A stretch of DNA of 64,000 nucleotides from Epinephelus fuscoguttatus (lineage: Eukaryota > Chordata > Actinopteri > Perciformes > Serranidae): positions 28,184,856 to 28,248,855 of the forward strand of contig NC_064760.1 of assembly GCF_011397635.1 (NCBI RefSeq). Direction: 5' to 3'. The position numbers and the translations under genes were made by a program. The stretch's first letter is position 1; each line of letters starts with the position of its first letter. Below are positions 32,392-44,728 of the stretch, in pieces. The notes beneath the pieces are model-generated. The model did no database searches. It saw nothing but the letters and a program-made list of their open reading frames with translations, and was not told the origin of the DNA.

Positions 32392-35300
32392 ATGTCGAAA
32401 GGTGAGCAGGCTGACTGATGTGATCTGAATGTGAGATGACTTGTTTCCTCCAATAAAAGCAGAGTGCATCCAAGGGCGTGTCTGTGCGCCCGGCTGATGA
32501 CTCTGTAAATTCTGATCTTCTTGTTATTGCCCTGATTTAATGCAAAACACAAGTGGTTGATTATGTGTCGGCCCAAAGGGGACTGAGTATCTTGCATGCC
32601 ATCAAGCAGGCGGTGATTAAGATGTCATTATGATGCAGCCCACAGTGTGTATAATATCTCAGATGGTGTGTGGGTATGTGACATGCACGTGTTTGTGTCT
32701 CAGAGGGGGACAAAGAAAGTGTGTTTCGTACCACCAAAGTGAGGACCAGGCTGAGGGATGATGGCAGCTGGTTGCAGCGGCGTAGCAGTGATGAGAATGC
32801 TAAAACCAGCGAGGAGAAGCCATGGTAAGCAAAATGTTTAAATCATGTTCTGTCTAATATCCATTACTCAGTCACTTGAACAGACAAAACTGAGTTCCTG
32901 TGAACCCATGCAGGCTAGCAGAAGTGAGGGCTGGCCGAGAGAACGGAGCCCCCATTGAGACCAGTCCGGTGTCGTCACCTACAAAATCCACTCCGCCACC
33001 CACCAAGCCTGTCCCTGAAAGGTAAACACAGGTTTCTTATGTTGGAGTTATCTACTGAGCACTTGGAGAGCTTCCAGAAAACATGATTGTGCTGATAACA
33101 CCTCTCTGTTTTGAATTTAGAGCACCATCATCAGGATACTTGATCAGGTAAGACTACTTGCACATTTAAATGTCCATTTTGAAAGTAGCAGAAGTGAGGA
33201 CTTGAGTCACATCACTTGGACTCCTGTCGCACACATTTGATGACTTTAGACTCGACTTGGCAAAAAAAAGACTTGAAACTGGGCTTGAACTTTAACACCA
33301 GTGACTTGTTACTTCACCTGGGCCTGAGCCTTTTGGCTTGAAAACACTTGATACCTCCCTCCAAACCCAAAGATTTAAAAGTACGTTATATAAAGAGTGC
33401 CATGAATGAATTAATTTCCCTTCATTTCCTGAATCAGCTAACATAAAGTCGAAACTTAATCCCCCAGATCCACTTTTTTCCCCCAATTCAAGCATCCAGG
33501 GAAGTTGCAGGAGAGAACCATGAGAAGCTGATGCCACAATACTGGGCGCCAGTAGGAAAAAAATGAAACCAAAGATAATTTCATTTGCGTACAAAAAGTG
33601 TGGTCAACAAACTGTAATGTGGTATACAAAATGTGCAGGTCAAAAATTAGAGATGGAGACGCAACAACTTTCAACAATCTGGTTTTAATCATTCATTCAT
33701 TCATTCATTTTCCGTAACCCATCATCCCCTTGGGGGTCGCGGGGGGGCTGGAGCCTATCTCAGCTGACATTGGGCGAGAGGCAGGGTACACCCTGGACAG
33801 GTTGCCAGACTATCGCAGGGCTGACACACAGAGACAGACAACCACTCACACTTACGGCCAATTTAGAGTCACCCATTAACCTATCCCAAACCTTCATGTC
33901 CTTGGACTTTGGGAGGAAGACAGAGTACCCAGAGAACATCCAAAAATTTGTCTCTGTTGTTAAAATGGCATTACATTTGGTGAAGAGCGTACTATGACTT
34001 GTTTAGGACTCAAAACTCAAAGTTTAGGACTTGAATTAGAACCTGTCAGTCTTCACTTGGGACCTAAATCAAAGTAGATATAAAGATGTCTGAACACTGT
34101 AAAACACGCCACATGGGGCTTTTTGTCATTGAACTAATAAGTTATATTGACAATGTTTTTTGTTTCTTTTTCAGAGGTGTTTTTACTAAAATGGACAAGC
34201 CTGCATCTCCCACAACAACTAATGGCATTAGGTAAGGGCGTCTCATACTGGAATAAGCCGAGTTAATAGTGTGACAAGATGTTACCACATTAAGATGATC
34301 TGGTTTTTTTTCTTCAGTGGAACAACAACAACACAATTCACCAAAAAACCTTCAGAGAGCTACAAGAAATTGTGAGCGCACACAAATCACATTCCCAGTA
34401 GATGTCTGGCAGCTGAGTGAGAATGTATTTTCATGAGGTGTGTGTTTGCGCTTCTGTTCCTCAGAGCCCCCTACACTGTGAGGCCCACTTCAGAGAACCA
34501 GGACAGCCAGCTTAGCAACGAGGAGCAGGAGAGACGGTAAGACTCTGCTCACGCTAAAAGAACGCCATCCAATTTGAACTCATATGCCCCCGGAAAAGAG
34601 ATTACATTAACACAATAATGACTCATTTCGCAGGACGGAGGCAGCCAGCAGTGTTCTGAAGAAATCTGCAGTCAGGCAACGGTCTTATGTGCTTTCTGCA
34701 GCTAAGAAATATGAGTATGTATGTCTTATGTCACTCTGCCAGTGCTAATCTTAACACTGAACCTGCCTCTGGAATTCTTAAATCATAAAAGAAGTGTTAC
34801 ACATTTTAAAAACTTACTACACGTTGAGAAATTGTGCTTTTCACTCACATGGGATTAAAAATATTGAGCATTTTATGAAAACTGTCTTTCAGGTCTAAAG
34901 AACCTGACACTTCATTGGTCAACAACAGCGTATCATTCGTGGCTAAAAGGTAAACACTCCCTTAATATTCATCCGAGCCGAAAGAAAAACCCGTGAGTCA
35001 GAGTATGCGATCAAACGTTACTCCGCCTGTTTCTATGTGTGTGCATGCCCAACTGCACATATGCATTCATGTGTATATGCACATGTGCTTGGCTACAAAT
35101 ATGCAGGGTGGAGATTTCTGATGATGATGAGAGTGCTCCGACTCCAGCACCTGCCAGCACTCTGCCCCCCTCCCCGGTCGTCCCAGTCACATCTGTTGCC
35201 TCAGCGCCTGAGCCCAGACCACAGAAAATGTAAGCCCTGTGCCATGTTTCTCCTTCCAGCGCAACAAGTGCTTCCCATTTCTGTCAGTTTCATTCATTAC

Positions 35301-38300
35301 CTTGTGGTTCGCAGAGCTGACACCAGTGTTAAGACAGCTGTGGATGTTGCCGTTAATGAGCCGGTGGCACCAAAGGTGGAGGAGGTCGCCCCAGAGCCTG
35401 TGAAGGAAGACCCCCCTCCAGTGTCTGTTACTGTTAAAGATCCGTTTGAAGACATGGTACCAGGGTGCACCAAGGTGGCCACTCCTCTCCCCGAACTCAA
35501 GCCTGAGTTAGTTCAAACAGTCTATACAGAGCCAGAACCGGAGGATTCAAACATTCCTGGGCAAGCTGACATGCCTCTGGTTGATCTCACCCCAGTGTCA
35601 CCAACCCCACTATCACCCACTCCAGCAACCCCACCCCCAGTCCCAGCCGTCCCAGAATCCCCTGCCCCACTGTTTCCTGTGTCTCTTGCGCCTGTGTCAC
35701 CTGTCCAAATGTCTGCTGTAACAGAGATCACAGTGAAGACTGAACCTGAACCTGAACCTGAACCAGAACCTGAACCTGAACCTGAACCTGAATCTGAATC
35801 TGAACCAGAACCAGCATCAAATCCGTTTCCACAGCCACGGTGAGATTCCCTCTAACCAAAAACTATTTTATACTTATACTTATTTTACAGCTTGAGTTAC
35901 TGATACCTTCATATTTTAATTAAGATACTGGATACAAAGATCAGCTGAACCGATCAACTTAAAGGTCCAGTGTGTAGGATATAGTGGCATCTACAGGGAG
36001 GTTGCAGAACCCGCTCTGTATGCAGATATAAACAGCTCGTTTTAATGTAACGTAAACAGGACTCTTATTTTCAGGTGATTATAAACTAATTAAAACATGG
36101 TTATGAATATTATACACCATTTCTGAGAATAGATGCCCCTAAATTCTTCACACTGGAACTTAAAATATTAAAAATATTTTGTGCGTTGTTATAGATTAAA
36201 CTACCAAACATTTTATTAGCAGCTAAACTTTGCTTCGCCTCGACCAAATATGACCAATGCAGTCTGTTTTTTTTTTGGTAATTAAATTTCAGGTACAGCT
36301 ACATTTCCTTAAGTAAAGGATCTGAACACATCCACTACTGCAGTGTGTTAACATCAGTATGACATAATCCCATCACTGTGATAATGAGCCTCAAACATCT
36401 GCCCAGCTATGTTTAATAATAGCATAAATGAATATTTTAATTCTTAGGGAAATCCTTGAATGTGCTCTCAGGTGCTGTTCTTTGTGTATGTCCGTGTCGT
36501 GTTTGCTCTAATTCTTCTTATTTATGTGACTGAAGGCAGCCCTGGAATGTCATGTGTTTGCTCTCCATCTATTTCCACAGCTCCGGTGTTGACACGCTCA
36601 CCACCTTGTCCGACACTCTCATTTCTTTCGACACAAGTTCAACCAGGTACTGGAAAAAGAAAAAGATGAAAGCGGCAGAAAGCAATATGAAAAAAAAAAA
36701 TAGATTCTCATGTTAGTGCCTCCAGCCTCAACAGCCATCTGATAATAACAGTTTATTTCCTCTCCAGCTTTAAGGATGATGAGCCAGTGCTGGCAAAGGA
36801 AGAAGGAGGCTCAGCGGACGTTAATGCCACAGAGGACAGGTAAAAAAAAACAAAAAACAACTTCCTCATTCATGTCATAGCAGGGTTGGCAACAACAAAA
36901 AAAGGCTAACTGCCACTATGTTCACTTCAGAGCAATCATAAAAAAACCCACATCCCAGTTTCAGGTGCCTGAAACTGCCTCACACAAGAGGGTGTCCCAA
37001 ATTAAACTTGATTAAATGTGGTACTTAGACATGTAATATAGAGATGTGTGTGTACGTGCCAGAGCAGGTGCACTGATGCTTGTTTTCTCTGACTGTCTGC
37101 AGTGATGAAGAGGAGCCAACTCCAGAAATCAGCAGCTGTACAGGAGAAATAGACGATCTCCTGGATTTAACTAATGGGTTTGTTCAAATATTACATGTTT
37201 GCTGTTTGTGCAATTAAGCGCACATCACATTGGAAAGTTTACCCACAAGGTGGCACTGTTGGACTTCTAATGATCCCCCCCCCCTCCTCCTCTCCCTAAC
37301 CTGTCTGAAATCTCCTCTGAATCCTAAATCCCCATTTGTTCATCACCTTCTCCACTTCCTCTTCTTCTTATCCTTCCGCCTCCGCAGTCCAGAGGAGTCA
37401 GCAGAGCCTGTTCCCGCCAGCCCAGGACGCTGGAGTCAGTTTCTGCTTAGCGGACTAGACGGGTAATAGGAAGAGCTCTTTCCCACCCAAGCCCCAAATA
37501 CAGAAGTTATGCGCACAATTATCCTTTCATCAGTAGAAAATCGATAGCTCCCTTGTCAGTAGCAAGCAGAGGCATTACCTTAACTTACCTTGCCAGAGTT
37601 GGATACACAGTTTCAAGGGAGCTTGCGCACAAACTCTGCTCTGTATTTGACTTCTGTGTTTGATGTCTTTAGTGAGTCAGACCCAGAAAAGACCAGTGGC
37701 ACCCTGAATCTCCTGGCTGATGATATCATTCCAATCAACACAGAGGCACGCAGGTAAGACAGAGACAGATGTGTGATGGCCTGTGCTCCCCATCCCTCCC
37801 TTCTTGTGTACCATTCATTCTTATCCCTGCAGATGAAGGGGGCCAAGCGTCCCAGCTCCCTAAGGTGTAAGATTTTTAATAAACCCCATCCGCTTCAAGT
37901 TTGATCCGTAAATCAGGGCTCCTCCACTTCCAGCGTTCTATTTTAACCCCTGCTCCATGTAAGATAGAAACAAAGTCACAGATTCCTGAAGCGACTGAGT
38001 AATACTTTGAAACGGAAAGCCACGTCTTATCTGCGGCGCGACTGGAAATAGAAGAGAATGTTCTGTACTGATTAGTATTGCGGCTTTGTTTTGTCTCCGC
38101 CAGCCTCAGCACCCAGCGAGAGGAGGAGAAACAGACAGATGAGACAGCCGAAGGAACACAAAGGTAGAAGGAGATGACAGGCTTCTCTTAAACAATTATC
38201 TATCTATGCAGAGCTGTTCCCGCTAAGAAATGCATTCTATCCAGATATGCCTTGTAATGATTTATACTAACTCTGCCTGCAACTGTGCTGTGTCTCTCTG

Positions 38301-41300
38301 CCCGCCAGCCCCACAGAGACAGTCACTATAACCACCAAAACTGTGATCATTACTGACAAACGGTACGAGGAACGCACACACACAGAAAAAAAAACTCAGT
38401 TCTGTACTATATTCAGATGGTTTTCATGCTCGTTAAATAGCTCAGTGGGTTTCAAGGTTTTCTAATGGACTGGCAATGTAAATAGTGTATGAGGGGAGCC
38501 ACGCTTACCTTTACTTGACCTCTTTTTCCTTCCCATCATGCTATTCATCCGTACCACCCTCCTCATGCAGCCAAGAGGACAGTGCAGCCCCGTGGAGCTC
38601 ACGTGTGACAACCACAGTCACTGAATCAAGGTAGTGGTTTATTTACTGCTGTGTCACATGTGGGCTGGTGCTTTAAAGATATACTATGCAGGACTGAATG
38701 TATAGACTCATACAGAAGCAATCCCTCTTTTTCATCACTAGAAGTGTTTGGCGGTGTATTTTTCTCTTTATTGTCTGTGTTTGGGATCTTTATGGGTGTG
38801 TAACCCCACAGCGATCAGTTGAGGTCGGGTGCCAAATTGTAAGCAGCAAGCATCCAGGAGACAAAACGTAAATATAGCAAGGTGACACGTCAAATTAGAG
38901 TGAATCTGGGGTTTGCTTTTACTCTCACTTTAGCTGTCGAGAGACAATCCTGCATGGTATACCTTTAAGATGTCTGTTTTGAAGTGTACGCAATATGTAT
39001 GTAAATGAGTTTTAAAAAAATAACACTCAGGGAAAACATCGGCTTAAAAGATCCAATTATAAAGTCGGCAAATTAATTTTAATGCTAAAATCAGTTGTTT
39101 TTGAAAGAATTTCTGGTTGGGGAAAAAAACTAACAACAGGTTTGATCATAATAATGATGTGTTTAGTCTTTAGAAGTTGGTATAGACTGGATTCAGAGTT
39201 CATTTTAGGTAAGGAAAAACAGAAATATACTGATTTTGCCATTCAGCAGAAGAATAGTCTTTCCATTTGTCAAAGACATCCAGATTCTGATTTTGATTGA
39301 GTTTGGCCCCGGGTTCCACTGTGTTTCTGTTTACCATTCAAACTGCATTAAATCTTTCCATTATGAGTCAATGTGATCAGAATTCCTCCGACACAAGATG
39401 GGCCATGCTGACAATTGAGAGTGAAATCAGTGTGAAATTGTTTTTCAGCTCGGCTGATCCGTTTGATCCATATCCGTTAGGGACCACATCCTCTAACAGG
39501 TAATCATATTGGTTTGGAGCTGTGACTGTTTTCCAGCCAGCCAGATAGCATCTCGGCATGCATAATGCAGCAGTTTCTGATTATGAGCCACTTTCCTCTA
39601 TTGCAGCTCCTCTGACCTGCTGCAGCCCCTCTCTGATACTTCCATCAACAGGTACGGCAGTGACAATGCAAATACCCCCTTTTCTATATCGTAACCTGTT
39701 TGTAGCACCAACACTAACATGTTACTACATAATATCACAGTTGCTAAGCTGCTTCGGTTTTGTCAGTTATTGCAATAATTAAAACACAATCAGCAGCAGC
39801 TATCACACCAGAGTGAGCACTGTGGCTACACCATATTCATACACCAATGATGATTTAATTTTTTTTTTTAATTCTTTTTTTTTTTTTTTTTTTTTTTCCA
39901 GTGCGCCACCTACTTTCCTGGAGAGCAAAGATCCAAGTCCAGAGACCAAGTAAGTTGCATTCATCCAACACCTTCTCTGTGATCAGGCTGACTTTCTAAG
40001 TAAATTGGGGTGCACCTAACAATAATTTTCTTTATCATTTTACTTTTTATTTATTTATTTATCTTTAATTAATTTATCACTCTTTTAGTCTATGAAATTG
40101 AGTAAAACAAAAAAAAATAAGTTTTTTTTGCCTGATAAATGACTGAAAGTATTAATTGTTCAACAAAATGGCTACTTTTTCTTTTCTGTTCTGATCAACT
40201 TACTGATTAATCAACCAATCTTGAAACTAAACTTTCAACTAAATAAACTTTCTTTATATTCAGTGTGACAGTGACATGTTTCCTGGGTGCACCTTTAGCT
40301 ACTTCACCCACATAATGATAATTTGCTCACCCCATGTTATGCTGAATTCCAGAAGAAAACTTTTTTTCACATGCCTCCCGTGAACATTGAATCCAATCCT
40401 GTTTAACAGCAGCAAACTATATAAAAACATCACTTGACAAACTCTCAAACAACTTGTGCAGTAGAATTCAAGTCTCATTTATTCAGTTGTATGCTCAGTA
40501 CATGCATTTTTTTTAAATAGCAAGCTTTTAGTAAAAATGCATGTGTTTGGGAAGTACCGAGTGTACGACTGGATAAATGAGACTTGGATTATACTGTGCG
40601 TGTTGTGTGAGAGTTTGTAAACAGATGTTTTGATATAGTTTTGCTGTGTTTAAACGTGGCCCCCATTTACTTTAATTCATTTAGAATTTTCTCCGTTTTG
40701 GGATTCTTCTTTCCACGTGGAGGCATGCAAGAAAAACAATGTTTTTTTCACAAATTCAACACAGCATAAGGTGTATAATTGATATACAAATGATCACTTT
40801 GTGGGTGAAGTATTCCTTTAAAGTATGTCTTGGGGATATTATGGTTTTATTAGAGAGTTGACAGGCTTGAACTGGGGACATAGTTCACCGTCAGTGCTTT
40901 AAGCCTCCAGGCCCATTTGATTCAATTTTAATGTTTTACTTTAATGTTTTCTTCCCCTTTTGTGTGTGCGTTTATTTGACAGTAGCAGCAGCAGTAATGC
41001 CTTGGAATCCCTCGCAGACAATGTCAACCCTATCAGCTCTGACACTACAAGGTATTAAACTGAGTTTAGTGCATAATTGTGTTATGGATGTATGAAAGAG
41101 AGAAGATGGCAAAGGAAGACTGTGGACCTGCAGAAATGACTCTCTCAAACCACACACATTAGCGTCTGATATGCTTGATCTGTCATAACATCTACATCGT
41201 CTCTCTCTCTCCAGTCTCATCTCTCAGCGGTCATGGGCACGCACATGGGAAACCAGCACACCTCAGCAGGCGAACACAGAAGAGAGGTGATGACACACTT

Positions 41301-44300
41301 TGATTTACTCTTACACTTCCACACAACGCGGCCCACTATGTTTCATTCATCTACATGCACCCGTCCATGTCCATTATTGCTAAAAGCCTTTCAATGTATG
41401 TCCCCTCTCAGCCAAGAAGCTGCACCGGGAGGCCAAACTGTAGATCAAGAGACGCTGGTCATGTTTGAGAGAAAGTAAGTCATCTTTTTATTAAAAGCCC
41501 TGTGTGCGTATCTGCTCCTTTTATTCCCATAACCTCCTTCCCTTTCACTACGGTGAAGGCTTTTGCAGCATCTACTCATTGAGCCAGAAAATATTGTGCA
41601 CTGGTGCTGATGAAAATAGGTCAGATATACTGTACATTTATTACAACTTCTCCTCGCAGTGGCCATAAACGGATCCCCTTTTGGCCTTTTTCTTTTTACA
41701 ATATGAAGAGTGTGAATTTGTCATCTGCCATGCTGCAATGTCATGCCTTTGTTTGTGCTCAAGGTCCACTGAGAATGACTCCCCGTGGGACAGGTGGACA
41801 TCACCCACAGTCTATACTATCACTACTACCAGAGGAGAGGAAGAGGAGGAGGAGGAAGAGGAGGAGGAAAGGTATTTCCACTGTGGCTGGGCTCATTAAA
41901 TGCATATTAAACCACTTTATTTTTCACAATTTCAGCGGGATGTCATTATAGCATCTTAAAATTCAGTGCCTGTCAACCATTTAATTGAAAGCAAGCTAAA
42001 TACAAGTTGAAACTTCCTCACGGCTCAGTCTGAGAATAATCAACTCCTTCTCAACTTGTTATTTTTTCACTCTCGCACTGTCACTTCTTCACCTGTACTG
42101 CCAGACTTATTATAATGCAGGACTGTCCTCTTGTTTTGTAGCCCCAGGGATACACAGACAGAGACAGTCACCACCATCACCACTATCAGGTTTGAAATTC
42201 TTAAAACTCGCCTCTTATGATCAAAAACTAGGGAGATTACAAGGAGCTGGGAGCGTGAGAGGCATGTAGGCGATGTTTAAGATTGCAATGCATGGGGAGG
42301 AGGCCTCAGAGTGAGGCGATGCTGCAGTACAATGGAAAAAGAGACCACACCTGGTCAATAGATCTCGACCCCTCTGGAGCTGCGAGTCAGAGAGATCAGC
42401 CTCATACACTTATAATAACTGCAGAGTTCTTGCTCACTGGATAGAGTCCAGCTTATTGACTGCTACAGCCTACACTCAAAGTCTAATACACTTTTCTTGA
42501 CTTTCCAGAGAGATACACAGTGAGCCACAGCCTGCTATGGATCGGTAAGTTTATGATCTTTACGTCAGCCACAGCATAATGCAGGAATACTTTCTCCAGA
42601 GTGTTATTTTCTACTATGTGGTCTGTTGGTTTTCTTACTTTTGCAAAGACACTCTCCTTAAACCGGAGCATTTTGTCTTTTATTTTAAGATAGGATGTGG
42701 CACTGGATGGAAATTTCAAGAATGCTTGACTTGCAAAATAGCCATTAGTGTATGAATTACTCACCGTGTAACCTTGAATTTGTAAAGGTTTTTCTCACAT
42801 GCTTACATGGTGAACAGAGGATCCAAAAAAGGCGAATATTCTTCATGAATTTTAGGAAACACGGACATTTATCAACCAAAAAACTCTCACACAAATCATG
42901 CAGTAAAATCCAAGTCTCGTTTATCCAGTGCTGAGCATACAACTGGATAAATGAGACTTGGATTATACTGCACAAGCTGTGTTAGAGTGTAACAGATGTC
43001 TTTATATAGTTTTGCTGTTGTGGTCCCAGTTTACTTCCAGTCATGAAGAATGTTCACCTTTTTTGGGTTCTCTGTTCCCTGTGGAGGCATGTGTGAAAAA
43101 TTTTTCTCCAGGAATTCAACCCAATAATATTCCTTTAAATGTACCTGTCGTTCTGTGAGTGGAATAAATGTTTAATTTAAGGATACGTGTTAAAAACAAA
43201 CACACCCCATCTTGTTTTACACATTCACCCACTGGACCTGCTCCTGTCTCTGTGTTTGTAACACAGCCGTCTTAGTTAGGGGTGAGAGATTTAGGCCAAA
43301 CCCCGTGGGAATGCAGCTGTATCCGCTTAATGCCGCATCCTGGATCGAATGTTACCTGCAACTCCTGCGCGGTCCCCGTGTAGACAGACTCCTGCCTCAA
43401 CTCTATTACTGCAGTTAAATGACAAGATCTGCTCTCCCATTGTCTTTCAATTTGCCCTCATTTCCTTCCCTCTAATTATCAGTCTCCAGATGTCAGATTA
43501 ATGATGTGTATTAGAGATGTCCTTTTGTCAAATCACAGCCCGTTAAACAGCATGCCATTAACAAGCAATGGCAGAAAATGATTACCTCCTGAGTTACATT
43601 TGACAGATGTGGAGTCCTTGTGTATAACCCATCACACTACTGTCGTCAGTAAGTGAACGATGAGACTAACGCTGCCTCACTCTGTCTCCAGTTATGAAAC
43701 CTATTCCAGGCCTGTGACTGTAGAAGACCAGCGTGTCCACACACCAGAACCTGAGGCCAAAAAGTGAGTGTTTTTTTTTTTAATTTTTACAAACTAGCTG
43801 TTTAAATTAAAGTGACAGCTAATATTTTAACTATGCATCTTAACTTAATCGTGCTTTCATCTGCCTCTGCTCTAGGGGGTTTGTGTATCTGAAGGAGTAT
43901 GTCAGTGCATCAGAGCTGGCCTTACATAATGCCAAAGACAATTTTGACAGGTGGGACCAATATATTATTTACACAATCAAATAATATTGATGAAAAGAAA
44001 ACACTGCTCTTATGAGGTGTGCTCTTTTTTCCACAGTGGCTCAGATTATTTGACATCAAGCTACGCCAGTTACTCTTACAGCATCCCCTCCCCTTACTCC
44101 AGGTAATAACACAACTCCCTACATTACTATTAAACCAACTATAAACCTTTCTCCCTTCACTTTACATGACATTTCAACTGCTTTCACCAATTACACATCA
44201 GCTGACAGTTCAACTGCAATTATCTGTTTTCCCTTCAACTGACTTTTGGTGCTCATGAGACGTAACACCTCAAATCCTTCAGGTCCTGAGGTCTTAACGT

Positions 44301-44676
44301 TTGAAATTTTCACCTCTCTACAGTCCCACAAGACCCTTCAACCGAGATTTTTCAGGCTTATACTTGCACCGGCACTGAGGTCTTTCAGGACCTCCACTTC
44401 TGACACTTCCAGCTCAATTTATCACTGACACTTAGGCCCCGTGTCCACAAAAGTGTTTTTTTCCCCAGCTGGAAACACCAGGCGCTCCTTGGTAAACACC
44501 CTGCTGGGAGCGTTTTAGAGCTCCGTGGAGGCGCAGCGTTTTTTTCAGCGGAGACGATTTGATTGTGTCTGGTTGCTATGATATGGAATATCAGCAGAAG
44601 TAAAAATGTCGACACAAGGTAGAGAACTCTCTCTAAAGGGGAGGCTGAAGCAAGTAAGGAGAGGGAACGAACCTGC

Positions 44677-44728
<52 letters not shown>

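Noticed and set aside
35522-35731. Gly/Thr-rich antisense frame in znf185
   Set aside because: It is the complement of a Pro/Ser/Thr-rich coding exon; repeat composition explains it.
36581-44102. Regularly spaced short units resembling an array
   Set aside because: The units are different phase-symmetric exons with splice sites, in a eukaryotic gene; it is not a CRISPR array.
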